Source: JACKCP01 sp034007295
Lineage (GTDB): Bacteria > Desulfobacterota > Desulfobacteria > Desulfobacterales > JACKCP01
DNA length: 64,000 bases
NCBI GenBank assembly: GCA_034007295.1
Contig: JAVERC010000005.1
Coordinates: 75,536 to 139,535 of the forward strand
Reading direction: 5' to 3'
Below, piece by piece: positions 36,755 through 45,270 of this stretch. Every line of letters starts with the position of its first letter. The first letter of the stretch is position 1. The notes beneath the pieces are model-generated. The model did not search any database. It saw only the letters and a program-made list of their open reading frames with translations, and was not told the DNA's origin. Made by a program: the position numbers and the translations under genes.

Positions 36755-37680
36755 TATGAAAGGCCTTCAATATACTGATCTGCACAAAAAGCTGCAATCG
36801 CTGCGTCTCCAACAGCAGTTGAAACCTGTCTAAGGGGAGTATTCCTGACATCGCCTGCTGCAAAAATACCTTTTGCTGATGTCTCCATCCTATTGTTTGT
36901 TATTATAAATCCACTTTCATCAACCTTAATTTGAGCATTTAGAAATTCAGTATTTGGGAGTGTGCCAACCCAGATAAAACATCCTTCTGCTTCAATTTTT
37001 TTTATTTCGCCTGTTTTTACATTTTTAACACTAACAGCTTCAACGCTCTTACTGCCGAGTATTTCAGTCGCTGTGCTGTCCCATACCATTTCTACTTTTT
37101 CATTAGATAATATTCTGTCCTGAAGAATTTTAGTAGCCCTAAGCTTGTCTCTTCTATGAACCAAATAAACTTTTCTGGCAAATTTTGTAAGGAAAAGAGT
37201 TTCCTGGACAGCAGTGTCCCCTCCGCCGATTGCTATCACATCTTTATTTCTGAAAAACATTGCATCGCATGTTGCACAGGTTGACACTCCTTTTCCATAT
37301 AAAGTGTTTTCTCCTGGGATTCCTAGTTTTTTTGGAGAGCATCCCGATGCAATAATAACAGTCTTTGAATTTACTGATTTGTCGGACAGGTTAATTTTTT
37401 TTATTTTACTGTCAGTTTCAAGACTTTTTACATCTCCTTGAATAATTTCAAGACCAAAGTTTTTTGCCTGCTGTTCCATTTTCATTGTCAGGTCATACCC
37501 TGCAAGGCCCTCTGGAAAACCAGGGTAATTTTCAATCCAGTCTGTAATCATTATTTGTCCGCCTGGGGTATGTTTTTCTATTAAGAGAGCCGATAAACCG
37601 GCTCTCTTGGCATAAATACCTGCTGTAAGGCCGGCAGGTCCCCCACCAATGATTACCACATCGTAATCATTTTTATCCAT
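36754..37680 (-). CDS. trxB: Thioredoxin reductase
   Basis: 308 residues, normal length. FAD-binding GGGPAGLTAGIYAKRAG, redox CATC in STCATCDAMFF (about residues 134-142), NAD(P)-binding GGGDTAVQETLFL, and FAD-binding GIFAAGDVRNTPLRQ. It transfers NADPH electrons to thioredoxin, whose gene lies 11 bp upstream. The HRR segment in VHRRDKLRA supports NADPH use. Confidence 0.95.
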   Translation of the reverse strand: MDKNDYDVVIIGGGPAGLTAGIYAKRAGLSALLIEKHTPGGQIMITDWIENYPGFPEGLAGYDLTMKMEQQAKNFGLEIIQGDVKSLETDSKIKKINLSDKSVNSKTVIIASGCSPKKLGIPGENTLYGKGVSTCATCDAMFFRNKDVIAIGGGDTAVQETLFLTKFARKVYLVHRRDKLRATKILQDRILSNEKVEMVWDSTATEILGSKSVEAVSVKNVKTGEIKKIEAEGCFIWVGTLPNTEFLNAQIKVDESGFIITNNRMETSAKGIFAAGDVRNTPLRQVSTAVGDAAIAAFCADQYIEGLS

Positions 37681-37691
37681 TATTTAGACCC

Positions 37692-38018
37692 CTAAATTAA
37701 GGTTTTAATTTTTTCTTCAAGCTGTTCTTTTGTTGCAAGTCCAGTTTGCTGGCTGGCGACTGAGCCGTTTTTAAAAAAAATAAGAGTAGGTATTGCTTTT
37801 ATTTCAAATTTACCAGGTGTGAGAGGGTTTTCATCGACATTACATTTGCAGAATTTAATTTTGTCACCGTATGTAACTGCCAGATCTTCAACAGTTGGAG
37901 CAATTGCCCTGCAAGGTCCGCACCATGGAGCCCAGAAATCTACAAGCACAGGTTTTTCAGACTTTAGAACTTCTGCTTCAAAATTTGAGTCTCCTATTTC
38001 AATTACTGCATCACTCAT
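37692..38018 (-). CDS. trxA: Thioredoxin
   Basis: 108 residues from MSDAVIEIGDSNF, the start with an AAAGGAC ribosome site; an in-frame ATG at 38111 would add 31 atypical residues. Active site WAPWCGPCRAIAP, cis-Pro in AIPTLIFFKNG. First gene of the trxA-trxB-bamD operon. Confidence 0.94.
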   Translation of the reverse strand: MSDAVIEIGDSNFEAEVLKSEKPVLVDFWAPWCGPCRAIAPTVEDLAVTYGDKIKFCKCNVDENPLTPGKFEIKAIPTLIFFKNGSVASQQTGLATKEQLEEKIKTLI

Positions 38019-38197
38019 TTGTTTTGTCCTTTCATTTGTATTTGAATTTAATTTTTTTATAATTCTTATTTTATGGTTATAATAAAAATCATATTCTCCA
38101 ATGTCAATCAATCAAAGTAAACTTTAAGTTTTTTTGAGAATAAAATTCAAAATAGGTTACAAGTATTTTTTGATGAATGCAAATTATGAAAATTAGA

Positions 38198-38540
38198 TAG
38201 TGATTGGCCGAAAACGAGAATTTTTTGTTCAGTTCTTAAGGAAGATGAAAATTTTTATTCATTCCTATTGATGAATCACAAGTTTGCTGCGTTCAAAGTC
38301 AAATTTTATGAGGCTATTATTTTGCTGTAGGTGATGCAATTTAGTGCATAAGATGCTGAAACATTGCAAATTCTGAAGGATTTGCATATTTTATAGAACA
38401 AGCTGAATTCATAGAGATTTTATTTGTTTAAAAATATGAAATATTAAATTCAGGCACAGGAATATATTGAACTTTTTGAGGCTTAAATTTTGAATCTGAC
38501 TTAAGAATGGACAAAAAAGGCCGTTTTTGTTCAGCAACTA
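38198..38540. repeat. R1 repeat copy interrupted by about 200 bp
   Basis: Left end TAGTGATTGGCCGAAAACGA with the following R1 bases to about 38252, and a right half from about 38462 to CGTTTTTGTTCAGCAACTA's end at 38540. The intervening 200 bp contains an R2 copy in reverse orientation plus AT-rich sequence. The right end is 11 bp from the stop codon of the EAL-HDOD gene. Confidence 0.78.
38270..38362 (-). repeat. R2 palindromic repeat copy, nested in R1
   Basis: Reverse complement of the R2 family at 43066-43170 and 45165-45257. Shared segments on the plus strand are CAAGTTTGCTGC, TTTTGCTGTAGGTGATGCAA and TTTAGTGCATAAGATGCTG. It lies inside the interrupted R1 copy. Confidence 0.72.
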
Positions 38541-38551
38541 TATAATTTTTT

Positions 38552-39772
38552 TTAGGAAAGGGATTTGAAAGATTCGTCTGTCCATCTGCATGCTTCAAGA
38601 TAAATTAAAGGCAGTTTTTTTTCATTAAGTTTAAGTTTTTTCTGGAGTTCAAGTACTTGATCAAATTTTGCCTGTTCATAAAGAGATACAAGGACAAGAA
38701 CTGGATAAAGAGGGCCTCTTTTTTCAAGATAGGCAAGGGTTATTTCATCCGAAAGAGGAAGTTCTGCAAGGATTTTTTTCATGGTATGTCCTAAAAGAGC
38801 ATCTATCTGAGAAAATAGACCCATTGTAAAAAGTGCAGTTGGTGAAAATTTCGGATTATTTATTTCAATTCCAACAAGCTCGCAGAATTTAGCTCTTACA
38901 GAAGAATTCCTTAAAAGAGCGTTTTGCTTTTTTGATTCCATATTGGTTAACACAACAAGAGATGCAAGTTTTTTTAGTTCTTCAAGACCTATGAGAACTG
39001 CAGCATCTTTAATAGAAGATATTTTTTCAAGCCTTCTGTAATAAGCGGAATTAATATATCTTAAAATTTTGTATGAAAGCCCGACATCATGCTGAATAAG
39101 TTCTGCAATTTTATTCATTTGGGCATCCTTTTTGTTTATTTCTGAAATCAGATGGAGCAGCTGGATTTTATTTGAGGGTATATTTTGGCCCTTAATAATT
39201 TGAGGTCTGCAAAAGAAAAAACCTTGGAAAAGATCAAAACCCATTTTTTTTGCAATTTTGTATTCCTGTTCAGTTTCAACTTTTTCAGCAAGAATGGTTT
39301 TATTTTCTTTTAAAAATTTTCTGGCATATTTTTCTATTTCTTCAATGGGAGTGGCCCTGAAATTAAGTTTTATAATATCTGCAATATCTACTAGGGGAGC
39401 TAGTGCTGGTCTGAATATAAAATCATCAAGTGCAATTTTATAGCCGTCTTTTTTTAGAAGAACGCATTCTCTTATAAGCTCTTTTGTAGGGGGAATATTT
39501 TCAAGTATTTCCACAACAATTGATTCCCTTGGAAAAATTAAAGGGATCTGCTTCATGATCAGATTTTCAGTGAAATTTATAAAAGCTTTTTTGCCGCCTG
39601 TAAGTTCATCAATTCCAAAATTAAAATATGTGTTTGTAAGGACATGGGAAGATGCAAGATCACCGTCAACATCTGGCATGGCGTTTTCATAGCTGCTTCT
39701 GAAAAGAATTTCATAGGCAATTATTTCCATTTTAGTGTTGAATATTGGTTGTCTTGCTGTAAAAATTTCCAT
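38552..39772 (-). CDS. EAL-HDOD domain signalling protein (YuxH type)
   Basis: 406 residues. The N-terminal half (1-200) is EAL-like (ARQPIFNTKMEIIAYEILFRS, FINFTENLI, VVEILENI, ALDDF). The C-terminal half (200-400) is an HDOD domain (IQHDVGLSYKILRYINSAYYRRLEKISSIKDAAVLIGLEEL). YuxH-type proteins mostly have degenerate EAL domains; here the motif reads EILFR rather than EAL, so c-di-GMP hydrolysis is doubtful and c-di-GMP binding more likely. Cytoplasmic. It is divergent from purN with a 104-bp gap. Confidence 0.88.
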   Translation of the reverse strand: MEIFTARQPIFNTKMEIIAYEILFRSSYENAMPDVDGDLASSHVLTNTYFNFGIDELTGGKKAFINFTENLIMKQIPLIFPRESIVVEILENIPPTKELIRECVLLKKDGYKIALDDFIFRPALAPLVDIADIIKLNFRATPIEEIEKYARKFLKENKTILAEKVETEQEYKIAKKMGFDLFQGFFFCRPQIIKGQNIPSNKIQLLHLISEINKKDAQMNKIAELIQHDVGLSYKILRYINSAYYRRLEKISSIKDAAVLIGLEELKKLASLVVLTNMESKKQNALLRNSSVRAKFCELVGIEINNPKFSPTALFTMGLFSQIDALLGHTMKKILAELPLSDEITLAYLEKRGPLYPVLVLVSLYEQAKFDQVLELQKKLKLNEKKLPLIYLEACRWTDESFKSLS

Positions 39773-39876
39773 AAATAAAGTTGCCAGGATAAATTTGTTT
39801 TAATAATTATTTTTTTATCAGTTTTTTTTCTTAATATAAATTAAATAAAAAAAACACAACAAAGGATTTAAATTAA

Positions 39877-40638
39877 ATGAATAAAGTCGCAATATTAATA
39901 TCTGGTACAGGCTCAAATGCAGCAAAAATTTGCGAAAGCTGTCTTAAAAATGAAATTAATGCGAAAGTTGTTTGTGTAGGATCAGACAATATTGAAGCCA
40001 GAGGGCTTGAATATGCAAAAAAAAACAATATCCATACATTTGTAATTGATTATAAGAAAATTATTTCAAATTACAATTCAAATTCTGATAAATTTAAACT
40101 CCCTGCTGATTTTGATTATGAGAATATAAATAAAAAACTGATGTTCTGTCCTGTCAAAGACAGGGAAAAATATTTAAAAACAAGGGTATCTGCTGAAAAT
40201 GAGCTTTTGGAACAAATAATGGAGTTTGAGCCTGATTTGCTTGTGCTTGCAGGTTTCATGAGAACCTTAACGCCTTATTTTATTGACAGGTTTTCTCCTG
40301 ATCCTGATAATCCCAAAATTATGAACATTCATCCTGCTCTTCTTCCTTCCTTCCCTGGAACAGACGGCTATGGAGATACATTTGATTATGGGTGCAAGGT
40401 AGGGGGCTGCACTGTTCATTTTGTTGATTACGGAACAGATACTGGCCCAATTATTTTACAAAAGTCCTTTGAAATTTTACCTGGAGATTCTATTGAAAAT
40501 GTCAGAAAAAAAGGTATTGAGCTTGAATGGCAGACCTATCCCTTAGCTGTGAAACTTTATTTTGATAAAAAAATAAAAATTATTGAATCTTTAAAAAAAG
40601 GTGTAAAAAGAAAAAAAGTGCAAATTAGCCTTGATTGA
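39877..40638 (+). CDS. purN: Phosphoribosylglycinamide formyltransferase, long form
   Basis: 253 residues, against about 190-215 for typical PurN. N-terminal VAILISGTGSNAAKI and the catalytic segment MNIHPALLPSFPGTDGYGD ... GCTVHFVDYGTDTGPII are diagnostic. It transfers a formyl group from 10-formyl-THF to GAR in purine synthesis. The extra length is an insertion at about residues 68-110 (SNYNSNSDKFKLPADF..., CPVKDREKYLKTR). Single gene; no other pur gene nearby. The 278-bp spacer that follows shows nothing but AT-rich DNA and a weak R1-like piece. Confidence 0.88.
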   Translation: MNKVAILISGTGSNAAKICESCLKNEINAKVVCVGSDNIEARGLEYAKKNNIHTFVIDYKKIISNYNSNSDKFKLPADFDYENINKKLMFCPVKDREKYLKTRVSAENELLEQIMEFEPDLLVLAGFMRTLTPYFIDRFSPDPDNPKIMNIHPALLPSFPGTDGYGDTFDYGCKVGGCTVHFVDYGTDTGPIILQKSFEILPGDSIENVRKKGIELEWQTYPLAVKLYFDKKIKIIESLKKGVKRKKVQISLD

Positions 40639-40916
40639 TAGAATTAATAAATTTTAAAGGCTTCTGAAATTAAGATAAATTTATTTTATGTTTGGACAAA
40701 AAAGGCAGTTTAATACCAGATGCTAAGTGTTTTATAAGGTTTAGTTTTTAATTTTAAATTAAATTCAACTTTGGTGTTTGATAAATTAGAGTTTTATTTT
40801 TTTTAGAAACATTGTTTAAATGGTTTGAAGGTTATTTTTTCTTATAGTATTGTCTATATATTTTTATTTTAAAGTTTCTTGCAGTTTTACAGATTATAAA
40901 TATTTAGGGGGAAAGA

Positions 40917-42983
40917 ATGAAATTTTTGAATAATCTCAAAGTTGGTCTCAGAATGGGAATTGGCTTTGGTCTTCTGGTAATAATAATATTTTTTATTGGT
41001 GCGTCCTGGTATATGGCAGCATCAAGCAATAAAAAAAATATAAATGAAATTGCCGAAGTAAGGCTTCCAAGCCTGGTATCAATTCTTGATATGGAATATG
41101 AATTTGAAAAGGTGGTCACAGCCCAAAGAACTCTTCTTAATCCTGAAAATGATATTGAAACAAGAAATGCTCAATATAAGGCTATTACTGAAGCAAGAAA
41201 TAAATATTCTAATGCAATAGATGAGTATTTGAAACTTCCCCAGACTTTTGAAGAAAAAAAAGAATGGGATCAGTTTATGACTCATCTTAAAGAATGGGCT
41301 GATGTAAACAACAGCTTTCTTTCACTAGCCAAGGATCTTGACAAAACAGGAATTTTAAATCCAAAGGAGCTTATGAGCAGAATTCAGATGTTCAGGGGAG
41401 GTCATAGTGAACTGATGAACAAGGCTTTAATGCTTATTTTTGAGGGCAGGGAGTTTTCTGGCGGAGAAGATTATCAGTCTTGCAATTTTGGGTTTTGGCT
41501 TTCGGATTTTACGACCCCAAATCAGGTTCTGACAAACCTAATCAATGATATTAAGCCAAACCATGTAAAGTTTCATCAGGCAATAGGAAAAATAAAGGAA
41601 GCTGTTAAAAACGGTGATAAAGAAACTGCCTTAAAAATTTTTGATGAAGAAATGAGTGCCTCATCAAAACTTGTATTTGAAGGTTTTGATTCTATAATTG
41701 ATGAAACATTTAATGCATTCACAATTCAGGAAGAAATGTCAAAACTTGCCATGCTTGAGGTCTTGGAAAAACAGGAAAAAACCCTGGGACATTTGGATGC
41801 AGTAAGCAAAATAAATTTAGATCTTGCAAATAATCAGAAAAAAATTGCAAATGTAAAAGCTGATTCAAATATGAGATTTTCTTTGTTTTCCCTTTTTACA
41901 GGTTTTATTCTTGCAGTTATTTTTGGTTTTATTGTTACAAGAAGTATTCTCACACCTTTAAGACAGAGTGCAAAACTTTTTAAAGCAATATCAGAAGGTG
42001 ATATGACCCAGAATATTCCAAAGGCACTTTTGGCTCAAAAAGATGAGCTTGGAGATATGGGACGCCAAATTGATGAAATGACAAAGTCTTTGAGAAAAGT
42101 TTTTTCTGATCTTGGCAAGGGAGTAAAAACCCTGGCATCTTCGTCAACTGAACTTTCAGCTGTTTCAGACCAGACAGCACAAGGAGCAAAGGAATCAAGT
42201 AAAAGTGCTGAAACAGTTGCAGCAGCAGCTGAAGAACTAACAGCCTCAGCTGGTTCAATGGTTCATAAAATGGAAGATTCAGCAGGGAATCTTAATTCTG
42301 TTGCATCAGCAATGGAGCAGATGACTTCAACAATTTCTGAAATTGCAGCAAATACTTCAACGGCAAATCAAAGAACAGAAGAATCTGTAAAACAGATTGA
42401 GCGTTTTGCAAAAGTAATGAAGGAGCTTGGAGATGCCGCAGATCAAATAGGTAAGGTTACAGAAACAATAAGTAATATTTCGGATCAGACAAATCTGCTT
42501 GCACTTAATGCTACTATTGAAGCAGCAAGAGCTGGAGAAGCAGGAAGAGGGTTTGCTGTTGTAGCAGGTGAAATAAAAGAGCTTGCATCTCAGACAGCTG
42601 AAGCAACTAAAGATATTAGTCTTAGAATAGGCGGTATTCAGGAAGCTGCTCAAAGAGCCGAAGCAGATGTTAACGGAATTGTAAAGGGGATTGGACAAGT
42701 AGACGACATTGTTTCTGCAATAGCTTCTGCAGTTGAGGAACAGACATCTGCAATAGGCGAAGTAAGTTTAAATGTTAATAATGTATCTGCTATGGTAAAT
42801 GAGGCAAGCAACCAAAGCAGCGAAATGAAAAACGTGTCAGAAGAAATTTCAAGGGATATGTCATCTGTAAGTGCATCAGCTGTTCAGGTTGAAGGTGCAA
42901 GTGCTCAGGTTCAGCAGACAGTTCGTGAACTTTCAAATCTTTCCGAGGAAATTCAGGAGATGATTATGCAGTTTAAAGTATAA
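40917..42983 (+). CDS. Methyl-accepting chemotaxis protein
   Basis: 688 residues, GGGGG ribosome site. TM1 is at about 13-33 (FGLLVIIIFFIGASWYM) and TM2 at about 320-342. The extracytoplasmic region of about 290 residues has an SCNFGFWLSDF motif and KPNHVKFHQAIGKI, which resembles a chemoreceptor zinc-binding (CZB) domain placed outside the membrane. HAMP follows, then the signalling domain with the conserved tip DQTNLLALNATIEAARAGEAGRGFAVVA (about 520-547). No C-terminal CheR pentapeptide. It signals to CheA/CheW; a CheZ is encoded at 53447-54124. Ligand unknown, perhaps metal or redox-related. Confidence 0.92.
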   Translation: MKFLNNLKVGLRMGIGFGLLVIIIFFIGASWYMAASSNKKNINEIAEVRLPSLVSILDMEYEFEKVVTAQRTLLNPENDIETRNAQYKAITEARNKYSNAIDEYLKLPQTFEEKKEWDQFMTHLKEWADVNNSFLSLAKDLDKTGILNPKELMSRIQMFRGGHSELMNKALMLIFEGREFSGGEDYQSCNFGFWLSDFTTPNQVLTNLINDIKPNHVKFHQAIGKIKEAVKNGDKETALKIFDEEMSASSKLVFEGFDSIIDETFNAFTIQEEMSKLAMLEVLEKQEKTLGHLDAVSKINLDLANNQKKIANVKADSNMRFSLFSLFTGFILAVIFGFIVTRSILTPLRQSAKLFKAISEGDMTQNIPKALLAQKDELGDMGRQIDEMTKSLRKVFSDLGKGVKTLASSSTELSAVSDQTAQGAKESSKSAETVAAAAEELTASAGSMVHKMEDSAGNLNSVASAMEQMTSTISEIAANTSTANQRTEESVKQIERFAKVMKELGDAADQIGKVTETISNISDQTNLLALNATIEAARAGEAGRGFAVVAGEIKELASQTAEATKDISLRIGGIQEAAQRAEADVNGIVKGIGQVDDIVSAIASAVEEQTSAIGEVSLNVNNVSAMVNEASNQSSEMKNVSEEISRDMSSVSASAVQVEGASAQVQQTVRELSNLSEEIQEMIMQFKV

Positions 42984-42995
42984 CCTAAATTGAGC

Positions 42996-43060
42996 GTTTC
43001 ATATTTTTAAATCAACAAATTCTCAATGAATCAAGCTTATTATATTTAAAAATATGAAAC
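42996..43060. repeat. Inverted repeat after the chemoreceptor gene
   Basis: Perfect 17-bp arms GTTTCATATTTTTAAAT / ATTTAAAAATATGAAAC, 31-base spacer. It begins 13 bp after the MCP stop codon and runs directly into R2 copy 43066-43170. The arm motif TTTAAAAATATGAAA also occurs at 28410 and 38428. Probably shapes the mRNA 3' end. Confidence 0.7.
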
Positions 43061-43065
43061 CTGCG

Positions 43066-43170
43066 AGCTTTCCAATTTTGCTGCATCTACGGCGTTAAAT
43101 TGCATCACGCATAGCAAAGCAAAAGCCTGATACAATTTGTACTTATATGCAGCAAACTTGAAAATCGATC
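43066..43170 (+). repeat. R2 palindromic repeat copy
   Basis: About 105 bp. Left arm CAATTTTGCTGCATCTACGG...AAATTGCATCA pairs imperfectly with the right arm TGATACAATTTG...TATGCAGCAAACTTG. It is homologous to 45165-45257 (same orientation) and 38270-38362 (reverse). Non-coding. Confidence 0.8.
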
Positions 43171-43254
43171 AATTTAGGTATAAGTATAATAAGCCAAATT
43201 AATTAAAAAATATAAAACCCTTAATTCAGGTTAGATTAAAAATTTATAGTTTTC

Positions 43255-43295
43255 CAATATCGGACAATAATTGTTATTGTCCGATATTGTTTTCT
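43255..43295 (+). terminator. Strong hairpin terminator
   Basis: Perfect 16-bp stem CAATATCGGACAATAA / TTATTGTCCGATATTG, three-base loop, then TTTTCTAG. About 270 bp after the chemoreceptor gene. Could end its transcript or insulate the next gene. Otherwise the 487-bp spacer 42984-43470 holds only repeats. Confidence 0.75.
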
Positions 43296-43342
43296 AGTAT
43301 CAAAATAAAAAAAACTTTTTTAATTAAAAATTTATTATTAAT

Positions 43343-43386
43343 TAGTGATTGGCCGAAAAAAAAGACCATTTTCGTTCAGCAAATAA
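43343..43386. repeat. R1 repeat, 44-bp short form (ends only)
   Basis: TAGTGATTGGCCGAAAAA joined to CATTTTCGTTCAGCAAATAA with almost nothing between. Same internal deletion as at 37-77 and 35447-35489. Confidence 0.68.
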
Positions 43387-43500
43387 TTAAGGTTATTATG
43401 TAAAATATAAAATAATGTAAGGTTTTATAATTAGGTTATCTAAAAATGGAGTTTTTCCTTAAATTTAAAATTGCAGCAAAAATTCAGGGGGTTTTTAGTC

Positions 43501-45117
43501 GTGAAAAAAAAAGGTTATGGGATTGGCATTGACACAGGCGGAACTTTTACAGATTCAGTTTTGAAAAATCTTGAAACCGGTGAAATCGAGTCTTTTGCAA
43601 AAGTTCCAACTACGCATTTTGATCTTGGAAAAGGAATAGAAATCTGTCTTGATTTTTTATTTAAAGATAAAAATATAGAAAAAGATCAAATAAAAATCAT
43701 TGGTGTTTCAAGCACACTTGCAACAAATGCAGTTGTTGAAAACAAAGGAGGGGATACAGCTCTTTTTATTATAGGAATAGAAAAACATATGGAGCTTCCA
43801 GTTGCTGGATTTAAGTTTATAGATGGAGGTCATGATGTTTATGGAAATGAAGTTACTCCCCTTAATATGGAAGCACTAGTTGATGGGATAAGCTTTTTCA
43901 GAGGAAGGGTTGATTCTTATGCTGTTGTATCTTCAATGAGCTTTGCCAATCCTTCCCATGAGCTTGTTGCAAAAAAGGCAATAAGCCTTATGGATAATAA
44001 ACCTGTTTATATTTCCTCTGATGTAAGTTCAGCTCCAGGTCTTGAAGAAAGAGCTGCAACTGCTGTTTTAAACGCAAGGCTGATGCCTGTAATGGAAGGT
44101 TTTATCAAAGGGTTAAAAAAAAGTGTTGAAAAATATGCAGATATCAAAACTTTAAAAATTATTGACGGAGCAGGTGGTTTTTTAGATTTTGAAGAAGCGG
44201 TTGAACGCTCGGTAAAAACATTTGGAAGCGGGCCTGCTTCAACTGCATATTTTGGTGCTATGAATGCTGAAAATGCACTAGTCTGCGATATAGGGGGAAC
44301 GACAACAGATATTTTGCTGGTAGAGGGGAAAGAGCCTGTTACAGACAGTACAAGCAGAATAGGAGATCTAGATACCCATGTAAAAACAGTAAGAATGAAA
44401 ACAATAGGGCTTGGAGGTGACAGCAGAATAGGACTTGATTTAAGAAAAAATCTTTTTATTGGGCCAAAAAGAGTTAATCCGCTTTGTTTTGCAGACAATA
44501 TTTTAGATCCTAAAGACTGGATGAATTATTTTGAAAGTGATGTTTTATACAGTCTTTTGGATAATGAAAATATAAATGATGAAATAAGAGATTGTTTCAG
44601 AGGGAAGGATTTTCTAACAATTAATGACTTTTATAGAATTATGGGCAAAGGAGAAAAGACAAAGGAAAGAGTTGAAGATTTTGTGAATAGAGGATTTTTG
44701 AATGTTTTTGGGTTTACTCCAACTGATGTTTTGTGCGTTTTAGATAAAATCAAAGCTCCATTTGGGTTTAAGTCAGATGCTGCTGCAATAATTCTTTCAA
44801 AGGAACTAGGCATTTCTGTAATTGAACTTTGTGAAAAATTACTTGGAATGTTTGAGGACAAAATTGTTGATTCAGCTTTGGAATTTCTCACTTCTCATTA
44901 TTCAGGAAAAAGAATTAAGGAAGTTTTTCCTGACTGGAGAAATAATAAATATATAAAAATTGAGTTCTCTTCTAAATTTCCAATAGTTGGAGCAGGAGCA
45001 GCTGCAGATCATTTTCTTGTAGGAGTTGCCGAAAAACTGAAAACGAAACTAATCCTCCCAAAATATCATGAAGTCGGAAATGCTGTTGGTGCTTTAAATA
45101 TTACTCTAATTCATTAG
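43501..45117 (+). CDS. Hydantoinase/oxoprolinase (HyuA-like) family protein
   Basis: 538 residues from GTG 43501, chosen because AGGGGG lies 10 bases before it and MKKKGYGIGIDTGGTFTDSV is the family start. The N-terminal ASKHA-type domain (IGIDTGGTFTDSV, STLATNAVVENKGGDTALFI) and ATP-site CDIGGTTTDILLVEGKEPV are present. Family members hydrolyse 5-oxoproline, hydantoins or carboxylate ketones with ATP, usually with a HyuB partner. No hyuB lies next to it, so the reaction is unknown. Its length is shorter than full HyuA (about 680), lacking the usual C-terminal part, as in many stand-alone members. Confidence 0.85.
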   Translation: MKKKGYGIGIDTGGTFTDSVLKNLETGEIESFAKVPTTHFDLGKGIEICLDFLFKDKNIEKDQIKIIGVSSTLATNAVVENKGGDTALFIIGIEKHMELPVAGFKFIDGGHDVYGNEVTPLNMEALVDGISFFRGRVDSYAVVSSMSFANPSHELVAKKAISLMDNKPVYISSDVSSAPGLEERAATAVLNARLMPVMEGFIKGLKKSVEKYADIKTLKIIDGAGGFLDFEEAVERSVKTFGSGPASTAYFGAMNAENALVCDIGGTTTDILLVEGKEPVTDSTSRIGDLDTHVKTVRMKTIGLGGDSRIGLDLRKNLFIGPKRVNPLCFADNILDPKDWMNYFESDVLYSLLDNENINDEIRDCFRGKDFLTINDFYRIMGKGEKTKERVEDFVNRGFLNVFGFTPTDVLCVLDKIKAPFGFKSDAAAIILSKELGISVIELCEKLLGMFEDKIVDSALEFLTSHYSGKRIKEVFPDWRNNKYIKIEFSSKFPIVGAGAAADHFLVGVAEKLKTKLILPKYHEVGNAVGALNITLIH

Positions 45118-45164
45118 TTCTTGGCTAAAAAGCATGATTTTTAGTTCACCTGCTTTTTAGTGAG

Positions 45165-45257
45165 TTTTTTACTGTAAATAAACGGCAAATTGCATCAGAC
45201 ATAGCAAAATTACAGCCTGATACAATTTGCCGTTATATGCAGCAAATTTGAAAATCG
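45165..45257 (+). repeat. R2 palindromic repeat copy
   Basis: Inner arms AACGGCAAATTGCATCAG / CTGATACAATTTGCCGTT match with one mismatch. The outer part (TTTTTACTGTAAATA and TATATGCAGCAAATTTG) follows the 43066-43170 copy. It lies between convergent genes ending at 45117 and 45271, so it may act as a bidirectional terminator. Confidence 0.8.
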
Positions 45258-45270
45258 CTGAAATCAGTTT

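Noticed and set aside
40691..40725. Possible R1 right end after purN
   Set aside because: Only TTTGGACAAAAAAGGCAGTT matches; the rest diverges, so it may be chance.
44007..44498. 163-codon antisense frame in the HyuA-like gene
   Set aside because: Low-complexity Ser/Pro-rich translation typical of a reverse-strand shadow.
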